Positions 1 through 9,018 of a stretch of 64,000 nt of DNA are shown here, piece by piece (the stretch's first letter is position 1; the number at the start of each line of letters is the position of its first letter). Location of the stretch: the NCBI GenBank assembly GCA_029449245.1, contig JANATF010000020.1, positions 1-64,000 on the forward strand, given 5' to 3'. A program made the position numbers and the translations under genes. This stretch comes from Mortierella alpina. Lineage: Eukaryota; Mortierellomycota; Mortierellomycetes; Mortierellales; Mortierellaceae. Below the pieces are notes generated by a model that saw nothing but the letters and a program-made list of their open reading frames with translations, made no database searches and was not told where the DNA came from.

Positions 1-491
1 AAAGGTGGAAACCTCAAGAAGCCGCCAAGTCAAAATGACCCAGACCAAAAACCAGGAAGAACAGCTGGCCCCCGAGCCGCTGCGGTGAGGCAGGGTAGGA
101 CCAGACGGAAAAATAGAGCGGGTATGTGTTTGTATAGTACAAGCAATCTCAGGGAGCACAGATTGCGGGTGGAGTGTCAGGGAGCACACTCGGGGCCCTC
201 CCGTGTGGGGGGTAGTAAAAAAAACGGCAAAAAGGTCTGGGTCAGCAGCCCTCAGGGGGGCAGGGCTGCTCTACAGGAGTCAAGGGAGTGATCCTGGTAA
301 GCAGCTGGGGGCAGGCAGCTGCTCTTCGGCGACAGAGGTGTCGGCCGGGACCCTCATGGTCTGTGGGCACCCACACATCGCCATCGGAGGCCAGGTCCGG
401 ATGCTAAGTGTGGGGAGGTGAGGCCGCTCGGTCTTGAGGCACTTGAGTCAGAGGTCCATGGCCGGCGGGTCTGTGGGTCGTCTGTGGCGGG
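1..491 (-). mobile_element. 5'-truncated copy of the tRNA-Arg-targeting LINE (3' end only)
   Basis: On the reverse strand this stretch matches the 3'-terminal region of the full-length elements described below (about 16,066 to 16,562 of copy 1), with scattered substitutions and small indels. Its 5' end joins directly to nucleotide 24 of a tRNA-Arg half gene (492-515). Only the last ~595 bp of an element were integrated; about 98 bp of its 3' tail and the expected regenerated tRNA lie beyond the left edge. It contains neither ORF1 nor ORF2 and only the non-coding tail beyond the antisense ORF. 5' truncation with an intact 3' end is the usual result of incomplete target-primed reverse transcription. 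Sequence drift shows it is older than the two full-length copies. Confidence 0.9.
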
Positions 492-515
492 GCCTTTCCA
501 TTGGGCCAGCAGACC
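492..515 (-). repeat. Half tRNA-Arg: 24-nt target-site duplication beside the truncated LINE
   Basis: These 24 bases, on the reverse strand, are identical to nucleotides 1-24 of the intact tRNA-Arg(ACG) at 24,473: the acceptor 5' strand plus the whole D arm, including the A box. The truncated LINE starts immediately after nucleotide 24. The rest of this tRNA should lie left of the window. Confidence 0.93.
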
Positions 516-688
516 ATTTTCTTGCTAGATGAAAGTCCCTAGATTTCAGTGCTACATAAACTATTGACTCTTTAGTATCGTCAATTACAGATATTTCAGT
601 CAATAAGAGAGGGTTGATAGGAATTAACGATATATCGTCTGGAATTAGTGGATAATGTGCTCGGTAATAAAGGTTTTCAGAGATCAAA
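516..688 (-). repeat. tRNA-Arg 5' flank repeat, left (inverted) copy
   Basis: Read on the reverse strand, this segment matches 8,726-8,848 with substitutions and two extra blocks of roughly 20 bp. Both copies end exactly at tRNA nucleotide 1 with the same last 14 bases. They lie in opposite orientation about 8 kb apart. It is either a duplicated tRNA locus or the 3' tail of an older tRNA-targeting element (see findings). Confidence 0.8.
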
Positions 689-691
689 GTT

Positions 692-3600
692 CAATTCCCA
701 CTGGGTCCACAGCTTCCTTCGCCATTAATCCTGTTGATCCTCCACTCCATCTCCACCTTCGCTCACCGTTGTTGTCGGTGTTCACTGTGTCCCATCCCGC
801 ATCTCCACAACTGTCACTTCTTGGGGTGACTCTACCATCTTGTGGTCCAACCTGCCCCTCCTCTGGCTTCGTCTCTTTTTTTTTCTTGTTTGCCTTCTTT
901 CGAGCTCCTTCTACATTCGCCCACTTACAGACCAAAGTCCACCCTACACACAATGCTTCCCCTCCATTCACAGGTGCCGTCCGGGTTCTTGACCTGATAG
1001 AGTTAGCGGTCACCTCCTGTCGACAGCATCTACAAGCAATTGCCCACACCGCACGCTCACGTCCGTGCCGCGCCCGTTACTCTACGCCAAGGAGAATCGC
1101 AGATTGGCAGAACGACATTTCTGCGCTACTTTCACTCCCTCTATACCCACGCAGTTTCGAAACACCAGTTGAACGACTACAACAGCCAGCACAGCACCAA
1201 GCTTAACCTTGCCAACGCCCTTCGCCACAGCAGTCTCCGCTAGGCCAGGGCGGGCAAGGGGCTGCGGCTGCGTCTACGTCTGATCAAAAGACCAGACCAA
1301 CCCTTGAGAGAAACGGATACCCAGGAGCAAGCCAGATGACAACCCGTTGAGATTACGAGTCAGTACGCACAGCGAACACATGAGGCACGACAGCGTCAGG
1401 GTGTGATAACGCGCAGTGGATCGAGGTGCACAGCAGGACATACCGCACTTTGGTGCACTAGCAGATGCAATCGGTCGAGACTGATCTGCAGCAGAATCTT
1501 CAACCCACAATCAGTCATACGCGGTGCAGGACCACCTTGACGACTGGGGGTCGGGCAGTATCAGCAGAGCAAAAGATGAGAAGCAGGCGACAAAGGTTGT
1601 TCTCAAAGGCGGTCCTTTTACAATGGGCCTAATGTTGCTGTTAGCATTAGCAATGCGCTGTCGTCAACTGTAGAGTATTCGTGTTAGAAATAAGTGGTTC
1701 ATGTCTTTTTCGTGCCTCGGTGTTGTTATGAGAGTGAATGATGCGATTAGAGGAGCAATTGGTTTTTGTAGCAACTTCTTGTCCTTCCAGAGAGGTATCA
1801 ATATGGGCTATGCGGGGTGATGCTGAATGGATTATAAAGCACCCTCTTTCTCCGGATGGATAGACGACCTCAGCCGCGAAAAGATGAGGAATCGGCCTCA
1901 AAAAAAAATATCCCTCGTTCGATTCCTTCCATTATTAAAAAAGCAACGGAACACTCTCCAGTGTTATCTGAACTCTAAAGCCAAGTCCGGCAGGGATTGC
2001 AGTACAATTACAAACGTGCGTGCGCGGCAGCGGAGAATTGTCAACCTTACTTTCGTCAGGCACAAGGCGCGTGCAATGAAAATATGGCGAAAAGACGCCA
2101 TCGCGCGACGGGATGTTATCAGTCTTTGTGTGGGAGAAAGTTGTAAAACTAGCACATCCTTAGAGAAACGAGTGCCCATATGCGGGTATGATGTTCCAAG
2201 GCACTCTGTCTATCTTGTCTCGTTGCCACTCTTCACTATGTATCAGCAACGCTTTTTTTTTTACATTTCGGGCGCCTTTTCTTTGTTTGCGTCGGCACCT
2301 GCACGCGAAGACTCCACTCTTCAATATTTTGTCGGCACATTGTGTTAGTGTCGGAAACAAAAAAGCAGCTATTCGTGCGGCTGATCCCACGCAGCTCCCT
2401 CGAGACAGATAATGGCTCGATAGATCAACACGTTATAGGTGGGCAAGGCATGAAGCGGAGGGCCTTTTCCTTTGACGACAACTGATACAATTCTGGGCTC
2501 TTTGTGCACCCGCGCAACCAACTTCGAACGCTCGCAGACCAACTCTTTCATTCACAGCTCTCTCGGACATTATTCGTGGAGAGAAGAAGAATGATACAAT
2601 TGACGCCATTTCGAACATGCATTGCCTCTATCTGCAGAGAGTGTTGAGGATCAATAATCGAAGAAAGAGAAAACGGTACCCCTGTCAGATATCGCCATGT
2701 GCCAAAAATGCAACAGATGCCGTCTGCACCCTCTCCCACTGCTGCAAACACAAAGCAACATGTATCTTATTTTTTTCTCGAGTGCACTGTTGGGAAAAAA
2801 CTAGGTTTCTGACAGCGCTCATTGGCCGCGTCCCCTCAGCACAACAAAAGGTGCCTTAGTATCACAGGCACAGTGTCCACGTCTATTCCACAACACTAAC
2901 ATGCAAACAAACCGCAAAGGCAACGCGTACGACCAGGGAAATGGCCAAAAGATCGAAAACGCCGAAGGCGACAGGGTAAAGTGCATATACTGTTGTACTG
3001 CTTCGTACTTTGGTCCGAGAAGTGATCGCGCATGGGGAACAAATAAGGTGTGGGCATTGAGGACACAAGGGTGCCTGACTCCCCATATCAAGACATGTTG
3101 GAGGGCGAGGCTGGCAAGACTGCATGCGCAATTTCCTCTGACGAATTCATCATCGCAAAGCACGTCGGATTTGGACTCGCTCGTTGGTTGTGAGCTATCG
3201 AACAGCACTTTAATACACTGCTGTACTCTATCCCTACTCGATGAGGACCACATCCTAACCTTCATTCCTGGTCCGGACATTACAACAAGTTCTCACTACT
3301 GCTATCGATGGAAATCAAAGCCCAGCTGTCCTCGATGCTTGATCTCATATCACCAGCGCCACTCGGTACCCATCGTTACTAATGAACCCCATGGCTGTTC
3401 TTCAAAGTCAGAGACCACTCGATCGCCATCGCAGTAGACGATTTCACCTCCATGAGCGGATCCAGATACCATCCGCATGTTTGGTCGTGATTATAAAAAG
3501 GTCTGTGTTGACCCCCTGTATCTATTTTTTTTTTCCTTTGCTGTCTGCTCCTTGTCGCCAATCACCCCTCGATAAAAATCCCATACGCTCTCTCCGCTGA

Positions 3601-3747
3601 GGTGCTCTGTTTTCAACCTCTCTTTTCTTCACGTCCGTCCCCTCTCATCCGGACAGCTCGGTATTCACTCCCGTCTTCTTCACCTCCCATACTTTCCACT
3701 CGTCCTATACCACCTGTATCACTTTCGTCCCACCACCACCACCACTC
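692..3747. other. 3-kb region without a recognisable gene
   Basis: No reading frame here shows a known domain or a convincing exon-intron structure. The part up to about 1,600 is Pro/Ser/Thr-rich then Gln/Arg-rich in broken frames on the plus strand, reminiscent of a decayed relative of the coiled-coil ORF at 7,341-8,714; this is weak. The last ~200 bp is pyrimidine-rich and is the promoter and leader of the OPT gene. Confidence 0.6.
3491..3500 (+). promoter_or_regulatory. TATA-like box of the OPT transporter gene
   Basis: A TTATAAAAAG sequence lies about 250 bp upstream of the OPT start codon and is followed by a long C/T-rich stretch typical of fungal core promoters. Assigned from position and sequence only. 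Confidence 0.4.
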
Positions 3748-6555
3748 ATGTCTGACGAGAAGCACGTCGCTGAGTCTGTCCGCAGTCGGAAGGTCCCAGA
3801 GGAGGATCCTGTTGCACCCATTCCCCACTTTGCGTCTGAGGAGAAGGGCGATATCAAGGACGAGCTGGGTGCTCTTGAAGCTGATTCTGTTTCTCTAGAT
3901 GAGGAAGAGCTCGAGGAATCAATTCGCCTCGTACCCAAGATTGTGCGCGAACTAGTCTCGATGGACGATGACCCCACCCTCCCCACAGTTACTTTCCGGT
4001 GAGTGAAAAACTTGAACACTATCCAACTTACATGCACTGACTGCAGGGATACATCTGCCGAGTCGTTGCTACAGAGGTTAACGATCTTCTACTTTTCAAA
4101 AAAAAAACTTCAGCTACTTTGTCCTCAGCACTCTGTTCGTAGCTCTCGGAGCCGTCATCAGTCAGATCTCATGGTTTAGAACTACGTCGGCCTCGTACTC
4201 TATGTTCTTTGTGCAAATTGTCTCATACTGGCTTGGCAACCTCATGGCCCGCACCTTGCCTTCCACCGACGTCAACCTTGGCTTCATAAAGTTCAACCTC
4301 AACCCTGCCCCTTTCTCTATCAAGGAGCACGTCCTAATCACTCTTGCGTATGTTCGATAGACAAGTGCTTCGTATGCAGTGTTACTCAGATGCTCGGACC
4401 TAACACCTCTCCTTTCATATATCCATGCATAGAGCGAGTGCAGGAGCTACCTCCAATCTGGGTGAAATCATCGTTTCTGTCAAGGACATCTTCTATCACG
4501 AACAGATGCATCCCCTGGCTGCCATTTGTTTGATGTGGGTAAGTTCAAATTGCATGCTGACGCCATGTTGCGGCGCGCTTATATTCCATTCTCTTGCCTC
4601 CTGACCAAAAATGTCACGTCGATTCTTCGCATGCCTTGACCTTCTAGGCAACCATTTGGACTGGATACTCGTTTGCCGCTATTGGACGTAGCTTTTTGCT
4701 GTACGATCCCGATCTGATCTGGCCGTCTGCACTGATGCAAACGGCCTTGTATCGTACCTTGCGTGGCGAGGGTCAATCTTTAGACGTCTCCAAGAAGCAA
4801 ATCCGAGTTTTCTGGATGGTCCTCATTGGTGTTTTTTTCTGGTCGTTCCTGCCAGAGTATGCGTTCCCTTTCACATCCTCCTTGGCGGTTCTTTGCTGGT
4901 TCGCGCCCCGCAATGACACGGTCAAGTTCATCAGCAGTGGGTTCGGAGGCATGGGCTTCCTGAACTTTACCTTGAACTGGTCCAACATCACTTCCAATAT
5001 CATGGTCTCGCCTTGGTGGACCCAGGTCATTGGCTTTGTTGCCTTTGTGAGCTCTGTTTGGATTTTGGTCCCCATCGCCCATTTCACCGGTGTTTGGAAT
5101 GGAACGCGCTTCCCGTTGATGTCAAACCGTCTCTTCATGGCCAACGGCACCCGATACCCCTTCCAGAAGCTCACCACGCCCGAGGGTCATTTCGACGAGG
5201 TGGCCTTCCACGAGCTTGGAAACGTCTACATGTCCACTTATAATCTCTGGGGTATCTTCTTTGGATATGCGACCTTCCTGTCTGCCTTTGTACAGATCTT
5301 CTTGTTTGGTCGCAAGAAGATCTGGTCCACCATCCAGCATCTGCGCCAGAAAAAGCAGCACTCGTTCAAGGATCGCCTCAACGTCCTGATGTCCGAGTAT
5401 GAGGAAGTGCCTCTCTGGTGGTACATCCTCCTGTTTGTTTGCTGCTTCACTACCATGATCGTCTTGATCTTTACACAGGACTTGTACCTGCCCTGGTGGA
5501 CCTACGTTGTAGGTGTTGTTCTTGGAGGGTTGACCGTCGTTCCAATGGGCTTTATTTACGCCGTGAGTGCGTACCAAGTTAGTACAGGCACATGGAACGA
5601 ATTGATGTAAGTGTCCTTGGGCTCCATGAGATGGTTCGCTTGCTTTCATATATCCTCTACAAAATATGACTAACGACCCTATTTTTTTTTCTGCGCATAG
5701 CTATGGATACATGGCACCAGGCACCCACCCTGTTGGATCGCTCGTCTACCGTGTCGTCGCCGGTCAGTGCTGGTACCGTGCTCAGAGCATTTTGCAGGAT
5801 CAAAAGATTGGTCACTACATGAAGATCAGCCCTCGTGCGACCTTCTTCTCTCAGCTCTGGGGTAACCTGATCGGTGTCCCCATCAACTACGCAGTCATTC
5901 GCTGGGTCATTGACACCAAACGCCCGTACCTGGACGGATCCGAAGTCGATCCACTTGGCCAATGGTCTGGTCAGGCTCCTCAAAGTTACCTCAATCAAGG
6001 TATCCAGTACGGCCTTGTCGGCCCAACCCGTCTTTTCCAAGACGTGATTTACGGTCCACTTCGATGGGGTTTCCTACTCGGAGTCTGTGCTCCTGTGGTG
6101 ATGTATCTCTTGCATAAGCGGTTTCCTCGCGCAAAGTTCCACCTCTGGCACAGCACCATCTTTTTCTCAAGCATGGAGAACTTTTACGGAAATGTATCGA
6201 CTGGACCTCTGTCGTCCATCATTGGAGGGTTCTTTTGCATGTACTACTTTTTCCGCTACAAGCATAGTACCTGGGTCAAGTACAACTACCTTATCGTAAG
6301 CCGACTCGCTTCCTCATTTCTTGGGTCTTTTCACATCTGGAGGTGGGTGCATTACATGGAATGTGATTCTTACGGCATGTTCTCGCTCGACTCTACGTAT
6401 ATTTCTTATAGGGCGCTGCGGCTGATACGGGGTTGTCGCTAGCTATCCTGGCCATATTTATCTGCTTTGGAAGTGCAAAAATCATTGAGATGCCCGAATG
6501 GTGGGGTAATGACAAGGAGTCTGTCGAAAAGTGCTATGGATCAGGCACAGCATAA
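3748..6555 (+). CDS. OPT family oligopeptide transporter
   Basis: Proton-coupled transporter of the OPT family, which moves small peptides (some members glutathione or metal chelates) across the plasma or vacuolar membrane. Seven exons fit in frame: 3748-3998, 4047-4076, 4114-4347, 4433-4538, 4648-5606, 5701-6295 and 6412-6555, giving 772 residues, normal for fungal OPTs. The soluble acidic N-terminus (about 80 residues) leads into many hydrophobic segments. Family signatures are visible: an NPAPFSIKEH-type loop after the first helices, several WW pairs, and a KISPR-type motif about two thirds along. The C-terminus ends with the usual short MPEWWGN-like tail. Exon 2 is only 30 bp but restores phase on both sides, so it is probably real. 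The substrate cannot be read from the sequence. Confidence 0.95.
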
Positions 6556-7238
6556 CAACATCCTAGCAGCTGAGAAAGCATGTAGATATCCTAATAAACT
6601 AGAGTCGTCTTTTATTTTTCCTACAGTACATGGTTAAAGCTAAGTAAGATATTGACAAGGTACAAGTCTACTCATTCCGTGTCTTTTTTTTTCCCTCGGT
6701 GCAATCTCGAGGAAGCAGCGTGCAAAAGTCTGCGCCGATTGCAGGCCTTGTGCTTACAGCAAACTGATGATCATGCAACTATGATCATGCAGTTGGACTC
6801 CTGATTTTCAACCAGTTTGGGATGCATGCTGTTGAGCGTGGGTAGCATGCCATGCGGTGTTCTGACACGGTGTGTGCGCTGATGGGTCTCCTTGGCGCTG
6901 CTATAAAACGAGTGGACGGAGCAGCGGTTGTGGATGTGAGCCAGTGTAGACCGCCACTCGATGTCATAGATGTCCTTGACGCCACTCTTGACTCGTCGTT
7001 GTGTAGTCCATGACTGGTGGTGGCGTATGACGGATTGTTGCTTGAGAATCTGGCGTAGATCTGTCTCAACCAGAAGGCTCTTGCTGTATATCGTGTAGAT
7101 CCGCGACGCCCAACGCCATGGCAATCTCGGCAGTGCCGCTCTTGATCAACGAACCGTCTGATGAAAGTGCCTTGGGCTTGTTGTTGTCAGCCCATGTGCC
7201 CCGCAGCCTTTCCACAGCGCGCGCGTGCGTCCGAGAGC
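6556..7238. other. Intergenic region after the OPT gene
   Basis: No gene is supported here. The first part contains the OPT 3' end. The last ~100 bp may include the original C-terminal coding sequence of the coiled-coil ORF on the reverse strand, beyond the inverted repeat. Confidence 0.5.
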
Positions 7239-7646
7239 GACATGCACACAGGACCAACCGTAGCCACGGCGAGTCCCGGCATCTCCGCGGCTGCAGCTGC
7301 TGTGCGGTACTCTACCCGCAATGAGTGTTGTTGTAAGTGTTCAGGAGGTGGACGTCTGCGTACTTCTGCACGTTGGCGGCGCGCTCGTCGTCGCTTCTCC
7401 AATGCCCGCTGTTGCGCCCGCATCCGGTCCTCTGCAATCTGGAGTCTCTGTAATCGTGCTTGTAGTTGTTGCTCCTCTGCTTGCAGTGCAAACTGTCTGC
7501 GAGCCGCCGTCGCCTGCTGAAGTACGCAGACGTCCACCTCCTGAACACTTACAACAACACTCATTGCGGGTAGAGTACCGCACAGCAGCTGCAGCCGCGG
7601 AGATGCCGGGACTCGCCGTGGCTACGGTTGGTCCTGTGTGCATGTC
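7239..7646. repeat. 128-bp perfect inverted repeat around a 152-bp spacer
   Basis: The arms 7239-7366 and 7519-7646 are exact reverse complements; similarity continues weakly beyond both ends. The spacer 7367-7518, read on the reverse strand, encodes Gln/Arg/Glu-rich coiled-coil sequence like the gene it lies in. No target-site duplication flanks it, so it is not an obvious MITE. Confidence 0.92.
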
Positions 7647-8714
7647 TCTCTCTTCGGCGATCAGACGTGCTTGTAATCGAGCCACCATCGCCTGTAGTCG
7701 AGCCACCATCGCCTGTAGTCGAGCCACCATCGCCTGTAGTCGAGCCACCATCGCCTGTAGTCGAACCACCATCGCCTGTAGTCGAACCACCATCGCCTGT
7801 TGTCGAGCCTCCATCGCCAGCTGTTTGGCGATTAGACGTGCCTGTCGAATCTCCTCTGCTCGCTGCCTGCATTTGGCTTCGGCGGCCTCTGCCTTCTTCT
7901 TAATGTCGACAGCCTGTCGGCGGGTCTGCTCTAGCAAAAAGAGCCATTTTCGCTCCAGGTGCCGACCCGTAATTAATCGTTGTTGCTGCTCTTGGCCAGC
8001 CCTGATCTTGCGAAGACTGCCATCGCGCTGAGCGTTAAACGGAGACAGCCATTCCTGTGCTTGTTGTTTAAAGCGTGCGAGCGAGTCCCTGTACTGGGTA
8101 TCGTTGAGTTGGTGCAATGTCGACAGATCCTTCTGCAGACGCCGACCTTCTTTGACAAGGCGAACCGTGTGCGCTCGATACTGGGCGTGGCATCTGTCCA
8201 CCGCTATCTGCACGTCACGGGTGATGTTGCGGGCGTGGAGGTGGTAAACGTCGTTGATGCGAGCGGTATCTCGAGCGACACTGCCTTCCAGCTCCGTTAG
8301 CTCGCGGTCCAGGGCAGGGTCCGTATAGGGAGTTGGTGACAATGGTGGTACAGGTTGGGTGTGTGTTGCGGTAGGGGGGATGGGTGTGTGGAGAGGAGTG
8401 GTTATCGTGGGAAGCAGGGTGGGTGTGTCGGGGGGAGGGGCCGAAGAAGGGGTGAGAGAGGAGGAATCATGATGAGAAGGAAGGGAAGAAGGACAAGAGT
8501 ACGAAGGGGCTGATCGAGCCACGGAATTGCAATAAGCAACCAAAGAAGAAACAGAGGAGGTGGTCGGGGTAGAAAAGGAAGAGGTGGGTGCTGACAAAGT
8601 CAAAGGAACTGTCGGTGGAGAAAGAGTCGATGATGGTGGGAGTGAAGGAAGATGAATTGGAGGGGATGAAGTAGTAATAGAACCAAGCCCATCGGGGCGA
8701 CAGTGGCGAAGCAT
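7341..8714 (-). CDS. Uncharacterised Pro/Ser/Thr-rich coiled-coil protein, 3' end disrupted
   Basis: I do not recognise this protein. The open frame gives 457 residues. About 1-150 are Pro/Ser/Thr-rich and probably disordered; about 150-330 are charged and helical with coiled-coil character (Gln, Arg, Glu, Ala). The segment near 300-350 is built from nearly identical seven-residue units of the MVARLQA type, encoded by 21-bp tandem repeats. The last ~100 residues fall in the 128-bp inverted repeat and lose coiled-coil character. In another frame the spacer still encodes coiled coil, so the original C-terminus was probably frameshifted by the repeat. The start lies 134 bp from the half-tRNA at 8,849 and is transcribed away from it. 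The retrotransposon's antisense ORF has the same layout and orientation, so this may be a relic of a related element. Expression is unproven. Confidence 0.45.
   Translation of the reverse strand: MLRHCRPDGLGSITTSSPPIHLPSLPPSSTLSPPTVPLTLSAPTSSFSTPTTSSVSSLVAYCNSVARSAPSYSCPSSLPSHHDSSSLTPSSAPPPDTPTLLPTITTPLHTPIPPTATHTQPVPPLSPTPYTDPALDRELTELEGSVARDTARINDVYHLHARNITRDVQIAVDRCHAQYRAHTVRLVKEGRRLQKDLSTLHQLNDTQYRDSLARFKQQAQEWLSPFNAQRDGSLRKIRAGQEQQQRLITGRHLERKWLFLLEQTRRQAVDIKKKAEAAEAKCRQRAEEIRQARLIAKQLAMEARQQAMVVRLQAMVVRLQAMVARLQAMVARLQAMVARLQAMVARLQARLIAEERDMHTGPTVATASPGISAAAAAVRYSTRNECCCKCSGGGRLRTSAGDGGSQTVCTASRGATTTSTITETPDCRGPDAGATAGIGEATTSAPPTCRSTQTSTS
7678..7820 (-). repeat. 21-bp minisatellite encoding coiled-coil heptads
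   Basis: About 6.7 copies of a 21-bp unit in tandem, nearly identical, with a few G/A and T/A variants. Because 21 bp is exactly seven codons, each unit adds one heptad to the coiled-coil ORF without breaking frame. Confidence 0.9.
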
Positions 8715-8725
8715 GGGGGGAACGG

Positions 8726-8848
8726 CTCTGAAAAACCACTAATTCCAAGCAACCCTCTCTTATTGACCAAAATATCTGTAATTGACGATATTTTAGTCAA
8801 TAGTTTATGTAGCACTAAGCTCCAGGGGCTTTCATCTAGCAAGAAAAT
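8726..8848 (+). repeat. tRNA-Arg 5' flank repeat, right copy, with a hairpin
   Basis: Matches the reverse strand of 516-688 and ends exactly where the tRNA sequence begins. It contains an imperfect palindrome: arms 8761-8776 and 8787-8802 (16 bp, one mismatch) around a 10-base AT-rich loop. The left copy retains a degraded version of this hairpin. Confidence 0.8.
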
Positions 8849-8872
8849 GGTCTGCTGGCCCAATGGAAAGGC
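8849..8872 (+). repeat. Half tRNA-Arg: target-site duplication before LINE copy 1
   Basis: Identical to tRNA-Arg nucleotides 1-24, including the 11-base A box. Copy 1 starts at the next base. It marks the original position of the tRNA 5' end before the insertions moved the intact gene 15.6 kb downstream. Confidence 0.96.
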
Positions 8873-9018
8873 ACCTTTCCCTCTTACCTCCTTCGTACCC
8901 CTACCCCGGAGGCCCCCTTGTTTTGAATAAACCATAAACACAGCCCCACAGCAAAACATCGGCCACGCGAGCGACGGGCATCAGCGCACTCCCCTTACCC
9001 TCCCCCACCTTTTCCATT

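Noticed and set aside
655-1206. 183-codon frame right of the left tRNA flank
   Set aside because: Composition is biased but there is no domain, and continuation is broken by stops; kept only as a possible relic in the findings.
2901-3437. 178-codon plus-strand and overlapping reverse-strand frames
   Set aside because: Two long frames on opposite strands, both Cys/Ser-rich, without domains or splice context; consistent with chance.
7321-8031. 236-codon plus-strand frame over the repeats
   Set aside because: It is the complement of the coiled-coil ORF and its 21-bp minisatellite; its repeated SRATIAC-like peptide has no protein character.
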